A stretch of 12,284 nucleotides of DNA from Acidobacteriota bacterium (GTDB taxonomy: Bacteria; Acidobacteriota; Vicinamibacteria; Vicinamibacterales; UBA2999), in NCBI GenBank assembly GCA_013140955.1, contig JABFRY010000062.1, forward strand, positions 1-12,284. Direction: 5' to 3'. Below the pieces are notes generated by a model. That model did not search any database, was not told the origin of the DNA, and saw nothing but the letters and a program-made list of their open reading frames with translations. This document shows, one piece after another, positions 9,016 through 12,284 of the stretch. Within the stretch, counting starts at the first letter, position 1; every line of letters starts with the position of its first letter. Both the position numbers and the translations under genes were made by a program.

Positions 9016-9606
9016 TCATCCGTGCCGCCTCCGCGCGGGGGCGCGGTCCGGTGCGGGCACCATCAGGCAGGCCAGCCTCCCACGCCGACGGAGGGCCACT
9101 CCGGCCAGCAGGCAGAGCCCGGCGGGCGTCCACACCCACAGGGCTTCGCTGGCCAGCACGTCGAGGCCTCGGCTCGAGAAGAAGCCTGCCCCGATGGGAG
9201 AGACACGAATGGGACGGACGGAGAAGAAATACCGGTCGAGCGCGAACGGGGACAGGAGCGCCACGCCCAGCCCGCCGTCCGTCAGCGCGTCCAGCAGGGC
9301 GTGCGACGCCGACGCGAGGGTGAAGTGCAGCCCGAGCAGGGCTCGTCCGGTTCGGCTGCGGCAGGCCGGGAACGCCCACGCGGTCACGAGCACGCCCACG
9401 AGCGCCGCGAAGGCGAACGAGTGGGTGAATCCGCGGTGCCCCAGAGCATCGCCGTACCGGATGCCGAGCGGGAAGCCGACGACATCGAGGTCCGGCAGCA
9501 TCGCGACGACGCACGTCCACGCCCAGAACCGGGGCGGCAGACCGGCACCACCGTAGACGCGCGCGGCGGCCGATGCCGCCAGCGCATGGGTCAGGACGGT
9601 CGGCAC
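9016..9606 (-). CDS. YdjM/YbcI-type membrane-bound metal-dependent hydrolase family protein
   Basis: The 196-residue protein starts at GTG 9606 (MPTVLTHALAAS). Family landmarks of PF04307 are in order: His7 in the opening THALA, PDLD at 38-41, HRGFTHS at 57-63 (His57, His62), and ASHALLDALTDGG at 99-112 (His102, Asp106). Together these form a likely metal-binding His/Asp set. Hydrophobic segments lie at about 27-37, 63-79, 90-107 and 151-172, giving an inner-membrane protein. The C-terminus is basic (ALRRRGRLA, then ARRRHG). The frame stays open upstream to 9903, but that part overlaps the Dabb gene and has no family similarity, so the GTG is preferred although its ribosome site is weak. Family members have been called LexA-regulated or hydrolase-like; the true substrate is unknown. 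It sits 55 bases after the Dabb stop. Confidence 0.85.
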   Translation of the reverse strand: MPTVLTHALAASAAARVYGGAGLPPRFWAWTCVVAMLPDLDVVGFPLGIRYGDALGHRGFTHSFAFAALVGVLVTAWAFPACRSRTGRALLGLHFTLASASHALLDALTDGGLGVALLSPFALDRYFFSVRPIRVSPIGAGFFSSRGLDVLASEALWVWTPAGLCLLAGVALRRRGRLACLMVPAPDRAPARRRHG

Positions 9607-9661
9607 GCGCCCGTCATGGGCCGCGCACGACGCCGTGCCTCCCGGTACGCGGTGCGCGGGC

Positions 9662-9967
9662 TCATGGCACCTCGTAGTCCACGACGCGGCGCTCGGTCCG
9701 GGCGGACCGGATGAAGGGCACGACCGCCATGTGCTCGGGCGACGCCTGGTAGGCGTCCAGGGCCTCGCGTGAGTCGAACTCGGTGTAGAGCGCGCAGTGC
9801 GCGGCGTCGTCGCTCGCGTTGAAGTCGATGCCGAACTCGAGGTGATGCAGGCCGGGAACCACGCCCACCATGGCCTCGAACTTCGCCTGCATCTCGCGGG
9901 CAATCTGCTCGCGGCTCAGGCCGTTCAGCCCGTCACGCAGGCGCCAGAACACGATGTGCTTGATCAT
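9662..9967 (-). CDS. Dabb family (stress-responsive alpha/beta barrel) protein
   Basis: The 101-residue protein opens with MIKHIVFWRLRDG, the first strand typical of Dabb domains (PF07876). GLHHLEFGIDFNASDDAAHCALYTEFDSREALDAYQASPEHMAVVPF then follows, matching the second ferredoxin-like half: G-(D/N) region, aromatic strand, and a helix ending in H-P/H-M. It is a small cytosolic single-domain protein, expected to dimerise. Bacterial members are mostly uncharacterised, and some relatives bind or cyclise small polyketide-type molecules, so no substrate is named here. The start is fixed by a perfect AGGAGG twelve bases before the ATG. The frame stays open far upstream to 11101, but that part is the antiparallel-frame shadow of the acyltransferase gene. 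It lies 47 bases after the acyltransferase stop. Confidence 0.93.
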   Translation of the reverse strand: MIKHIVFWRLRDGLNGLSREQIAREMQAKFEAMVGVVPGLHHLEFGIDFNASDDAAHCALYTEFDSREALDAYQASPEHMAVVPFIRSARTERRVVDYEVP

Positions 9968-9979
9968 GGATCCCTGTTC

Positions 9980-9985
9980 CCTCCT
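9980..9985 (-). promoter_or_regulatory. Strong Shine-Dalgarno of the Dabb gene
   Basis: AGGAGG, a full consensus match, lies twelve bases before the ATG at 9967. It shows that the Dabb protein is a short separate gene and not the end of the long open frame reaching 11101. Confidence 0.7.
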
Positions 9986-10014
9986 CGACGGCCGGCTGCA
10001 ACCGCCGCTGTAGC

Positions 10015-11199
10015 CTACAACAGGAGCATCGCGAACAGCACGGAGCCGACCACGAGGCCGATGGCCCGCGCCGTCCGGGGCCAGGCGTGCTTGCACCAGT
10101 TCCAGCGACTGGCGAGCAGGACCATCGCGGCCAGCAGCGCCACCACCACCAGCAGCATCGGCACGGGCTCGAGCGTGGGCCCGAACAGGCGGAGGAGCCC
10201 CCGGTTCCAGGGCGAGCCGTAGACGATGCACAGGTGGACCACGTAGATGGGCAGCGACTCCTGCGCCACCGCGCCGAACGCGTGCGGGAGTCGGGTCATC
10301 CGCGTGCTCGCCAGCGCCAGCACCCAGAGGATGAGAAACCCGGCACCGATGCGCAGAATCACGTCGAACGGCAGCCACGCCCAGGGGCCGGGCCCGAAGA
10401 CGGTCTCGGCAGAGGGGCGCAGGACCATCGAAGCCGCGACCAGGACGACGCCACCGCCGAGGAGCACGCGGTGTGCGAACGTGGCGAGGTGACCTGCGCC
10501 CCACCTCCCGTAGGCGTGTCCGGCTGCCACGCCGATGAGGATGTAGGCCGACCAGGGAAACAGCGGGAACTGCGAGCCGGTCGCCAGGGACAGATAGGCC
10601 GCCACGCCGAGCGGGAGCCCCGGCGTCCAACCCGCCCGCCAGACGACCGGCGTCAGCACGATCACCCCCACGGCGAGCAGGAGCGCGACGGCGGCGTGCC
10701 ACCGCACGGTGCGCGTGATCGGCACCAGCACCTGCAGGCCGATGAACGTCACGGCGATGAGCTGCAGCACGTCCACGCCGAGAAACGCCTGCCACTGCGC
10801 CTCGGTGGCCTGGGGCAGCTGCGCCAGGCGCGCGACCGGATAGTGGAGGGCGTACCCGAGCAACCCGAACCAGGCAAAGCGGCGAAGGCGGCGACGGCCC
10901 GCCGGCGAGGTGAGGGACAGGTGCGTGGCCCAGTGCCGACTCGTGGCGAGGCTGAAGGCGAACCCGGAGAGCAGGAGGAAGAGCGTGGACGTCAGCCCGC
11001 GCTGGAACTGCCACGCCTCGTACCAGCGACCCGTCCGGTAGGCCGGCGCCAGGAGTGCGCTGACCGCGTGGCCGTACAGCATGAACACCACGGCCAGACA
11101 CCGGGCGAGATCGACGAAGATCACCCGGTGCGCCTGCACGCCGGCGGGCGTGGGCCGGCCCGGGGGTGTGTCCCCGGCGGGTCCTGGCGTCTGCGTCAT
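10015..11199 (-). CDS. Multi-pass membrane acyltransferase (HGSNAT / acyltransferase-3 type)
   Basis: The 394-residue protein has a soluble Pro-rich N-terminus (1-24) and about ten hydrophobic segments. RVIFVDLARCLAVVFMLYGH (25-44) holds the Asp30, Arg33 and His44 pattern of the heparan-alpha-glucosaminide N-acetyltransferase (PF07786) and acyltransferase-3 families. GLTSTLFLLLSGFAFSLA (68-85) matches their second helix. ESLPIYVVHL (314-323, His322) matches the conserved C-terminal S-x-x-(I/V)-Y-(V/L)-x-H motif. Such proteins move acyl groups, often acetyl from a cytosolic donor, onto sugars or other acceptors at the membrane. The acceptor here cannot be told. The start lies 19 bases after the DUF4159 stop, so co-transcription is likely. 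The codon after the family's Arg is Cys (RC), where Gly is more usual (RG). That is a mild deviation. Confidence 0.85.
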   Translation of the reverse strand: MTQTPGPAGDTPPGRPTPAGVQAHRVIFVDLARCLAVVFMLYGHAVSALLAPAYRTGRWYEAWQFQRGLTSTLFLLLSGFAFSLATSRHWATHLSLTSPAGRRRLRRFAWFGLLGYALHYPVARLAQLPQATEAQWQAFLGVDVLQLIAVTFIGLQVLVPITRTVRWHAAVALLLAVGVIVLTPVVWRAGWTPGLPLGVAAYLSLATGSQFPLFPWSAYILIGVAAGHAYGRWGAGHLATFAHRVLLGGGVVLVAASMVLRPSAETVFGPGPWAWLPFDVILRIGAGFLILWVLALASTRMTRLPHAFGAVAQESLPIYVVHLCIVYGSPWNRGLLRLFGPTLEPVPMLLVVVALLAAMVLLASRWNWCKHAWPRTARAIGLVVGSVLFAMLLL

Positions 11200-11218
11200 C
11201 GAGCGACGATCCGCGGAC

Positions 11219-12079
11219 TCAGTGGCTCAGCGCGTGGAGCAGCACGTTGATGCCCACGGCGTATCCGTTCGGCGAGAAGCGGAAGAAGTAGGCGGCGTCC
11301 TCGCCTTCCCGCTCCCAGGAGTCGGCAATATCGGTGTTGTGGCTCATCACCACGAGGATGCGCCCGCGCGTGTCGCGGATGGCCCGGAAGTGCGGCACGG
11401 CGCTGTCGGGGCCCCGCTCGGACGTGGACGACCCACCCGTCGCGCGCCAGAAGGCGATGTTCGAGATCTGCGGGACCGCGTGCACGACGAACTGGGCGTT
11501 GAAGATGGGATCGTCGAGCGCCACGTCCTCGATCGGGTACTCGGACGGGGGCAGGACCTGCGCGATCTCGCGTTCCCACTGCTCCCAGGCCGCACTGCCC
11601 CAGAAGTCGTCCACCCAGAGGAACCCGCCCTTGAGCAGATAGTCGCGCAGACGTTCGACCTCGATCGGGCTCAGGCTCATCGTGCCGACGTCGGACGCCA
11701 TGGTGAAGGGACACTGGAAGAGCGCGTCATCGGTGATGCGCACCACGTAGTGCTCGGGCCGCCGGGGTCCCCGGAACGGCACGGGGGTCCGGGTCAGCTC
11801 GGAGAACCGCGTCATCAGGTTGATTTCGCCGAAGGGATAGTCCGTCCGCCAGCCGGCGCCTGACGGTTCGCGCCGCGAGCTGGTGTACATGATGCGGCAG
11901 AGGGAGAAGGCGCGGTCCGTGCGGCTCGGCGACGGGAACACGACCGGATCCCGTCCGCCGAAGAACTGCGCGCGTGCCGCGCCGGCCGACAGCAGCAGAC
12001 CGGCGCCGAGCAGCGCCACGAGCACGCGGCCACGCCGGCGCTGAGGACCTGCGACGTTCACGCCTGCATCATCACACAT
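11219..12079 (-). CDS. Exported DUF4159 domain protein
   Basis: The protein has 286 residues from ATG 12079. A signal peptide is clear: RRRGR at 14-18, a hydrophobic core LVALLGAGLLLSAG (20-33), and AARA|Q as the likely cleavage site at 37/38. The mature part is a DUF4159 domain: FSLCRIMYTS at 58-67, the W-x-x-D-Y-P motif (78-82), ELTRTPV, then LSPIEVERLRDYLLKGGFLWVDDFWG (136-161), the GATase-like strand-helix with an acidic pair, and later ILVVMSHNTDIADSWE (241-256) and FSPNGYAVGINVLLHAL (268-284). In some Proteobacteria this domain is fused to BatA-type proteins; here it stands alone. It may therefore belong functionally with the MoxR/BatA-type cluster to the left, three genes away. The start is uncertain: neither ATG 12079 nor GTG 12061 has a good ribosome site, and both keep the signal peptide. 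Molecular activity unknown. Confidence 0.88.
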   Translation of the reverse strand: MCDDAGVNVAGPQRRRGRVLVALLGAGLLLSAGAARAQFFGGRDPVVFPSPSRTDRAFSLCRIMYTSSRREPSGAGWRTDYPFGEINLMTRFSELTRTPVPFRGPRRPEHYVVRITDDALFQCPFTMASDVGTMSLSPIEVERLRDYLLKGGFLWVDDFWGSAAWEQWEREIAQVLPPSEYPIEDVALDDPIFNAQFVVHAVPQISNIAFWRATGGSSTSERGPDSAVPHFRAIRDTRGRILVVMSHNTDIADSWEREGEDAAYFFRFSPNGYAVGINVLLHALSH

Positions 12080-12083
12080 CGGA

Positions 12084-12106
12084 GCGGGCGGCCGCAGAAC
12101 GCCCGC
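12084..12106 (-). other. GC-rich hairpin before the DUF4159 start
   Basis: GCGGGCG and CGCCCGC (12084-12090 and 12100-12106) form a 7-bp stem with a nine-base loop. A competing 6-bp stem uses GGCCGC (12090-12095) and GCGGCC (12105-12110). There is no T-run, so terminator activity for the tannase gene is doubtful. The structure ends five bases before ATG 12079 and could cover its ribosome site. Confidence 0.35.
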
Positions 12107-12130
12107 GGCCCAACCGGCCCCCACCGCCCC

Positions 12131-12284
12131 GACCTCGACCGCCCGCCCGTCCCGCCTGGTCGGTGCCCGCGCCGCGCGCGTGCGTCACGGCCGGCAGGAG
12201 AAGCTTTCGGCCCGACGCGGGTCACCGGTGCCGTCCCAGCCGGCCACACGCGGATAGGCACACACCGGGCGGGCGGTCGAGGTC
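12131..12284. repeat. Perfect 19-base inverted repeat spanning the tannase stop
   Basis: GACCTCGACCGCCCGCCCG at 12131-12149 is the exact reverse complement of 12266-12284. The arms are 116 bases apart. One arm codes for the last tannase residues around STARP; the other is downstream of its stop. The outer side of the right arm is cut by the window edge, so the match may be longer. In RNA from the minus strand the arms could pair across the stop codon. Confidence 0.7.
12185..12284 (-). CDS. Tannase/feruloyl-esterase family protein, C-terminal end only
   Basis: Thirty-two codons run from the right edge to a TGA at 12185-12187. The tail contains TARPVCAYPRVAGWDG, then TGDPRRAESFSCRP. The R-P-x-C-x-Y-P-x-x-A start, the following G-x-G-D, and the closing A-x-x-F-x-C are the usual C-terminal signature of tannase and feruloyl-esterase (PF07519) alpha/beta hydrolases. 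In these proteins the two Cys residues are expected to form a disulphide in an exported enzyme. Such enzymes cleave ester bonds of gallate or hydroxycinnamate with sugars or polysaccharides. The catalytic part is outside the window, so activity cannot be judged. The gene ends 105 bases before the DUF4159 start. The call rests on a short stretch, but the spacing of the conserved residues is good. Confidence 0.72.
   Translation of the reverse strand, partial: TSTARPVCAYPRVAGWDGTGDPRRAESFSCRP

Noticed and set aside
9607..9903. Upstream extension of the YdjM-type frame
   Set aside because: It overlaps the Dabb gene and has a Ser/Arg/Pro-rich translation. Family similarity begins at the GTG at 9606.
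9968..11101. N-terminal extension of the Dabb frame to a 479-residue protein
   Set aside because: The extension overlaps the acyltransferase in another frame and is low-complexity. A perfect AGGAGG precedes the Met at 9967 where Dabb similarity begins.
10087..11250. 387-codon plus-strand ORF
   Set aside because: Antisense to the acyltransferase gene, charged low-complexity translation, no family features.
12058..12261. 67-codon minus-strand ORF before DUF4159
   Set aside because: It overlaps the tannase tail in another frame, is Arg/Gly-rich, and has no ribosome site or similarity.

Overview
The window is GC-rich DNA, close to 70% G+C by eye. It is gene-dense, and every gene I can support lies on the minus strand, so transcription runs from the right edge to the left edge. 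Long plus-strand ORFs occur throughout but look like GC-driven shadows. I see no tRNA, rRNA, CRISPR array, transposase or phage gene. A tannase-family tail, a stand-alone DUF4159 protein, and MoxR/DUF58/BatA-type/DUF4175 genes together suggest Acidobacteriota (Vicinamibacteria-like). Another high-GC phylum such as Planctomycetota or Gemmatimonadota is not excluded. The assignment rests on gene content, not on a marker gene.

Right part, in transcription order: the last 32 codons of a tannase/feruloyl-esterase family gene (12185-12284); a 105-base intergenic stretch with hairpin potential, including one arm of a perfect 19-base inverted repeat; an exported DUF4159 protein (11219-12079); a multi-pass HGSNAT/acyltransferase-type membrane protein (10015-11199); a 101-residue Dabb protein (9662-9967); and a YdjM/YbcI-type membrane protein (9016-9606, GTG start). 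A 124-base gap with a TACAAT -10-like box follows.

Left part: a compact run of six genes. These are a membrane vWA protein with a glutamine-amidotransferase-like domain (6603-8891, GTG start), a legumain/caspase-fold (C13-like) protein with Ser where the catalytic Cys is expected (5668-6603, TGATG overlap), a MoxR AAA+ ATPase (4525-5580), a DUF58 protein (3603-4523, one base after moxR), a BatA-type membrane vWA protein (1565-3592), and the N-terminal 505 residues of a DUF4175 membrane protein that runs off the left edge (2-1516).

The left cluster is the MoxR-vWA type. By analogy with known MoxR systems, the cytosolic AAA+ ATPase would act as a chaperone/remodeller, with DUF58 (a vWA-like MIDAS protein) as adaptor and the two membrane vWA proteins and DUF4175 as the envelope part. 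The C13-like protein is the unusual member: it is translationally coupled to the first vWA gene but appears to lack the cysteine nucleophile. DUF4159, which in some bacteria is fused to BatA-type proteins, is here a separate exported protein, divided from the cluster by three apparently unrelated genes. The biological role of the whole system is not established. The assignment of parts is family-based and the joint function is inference.
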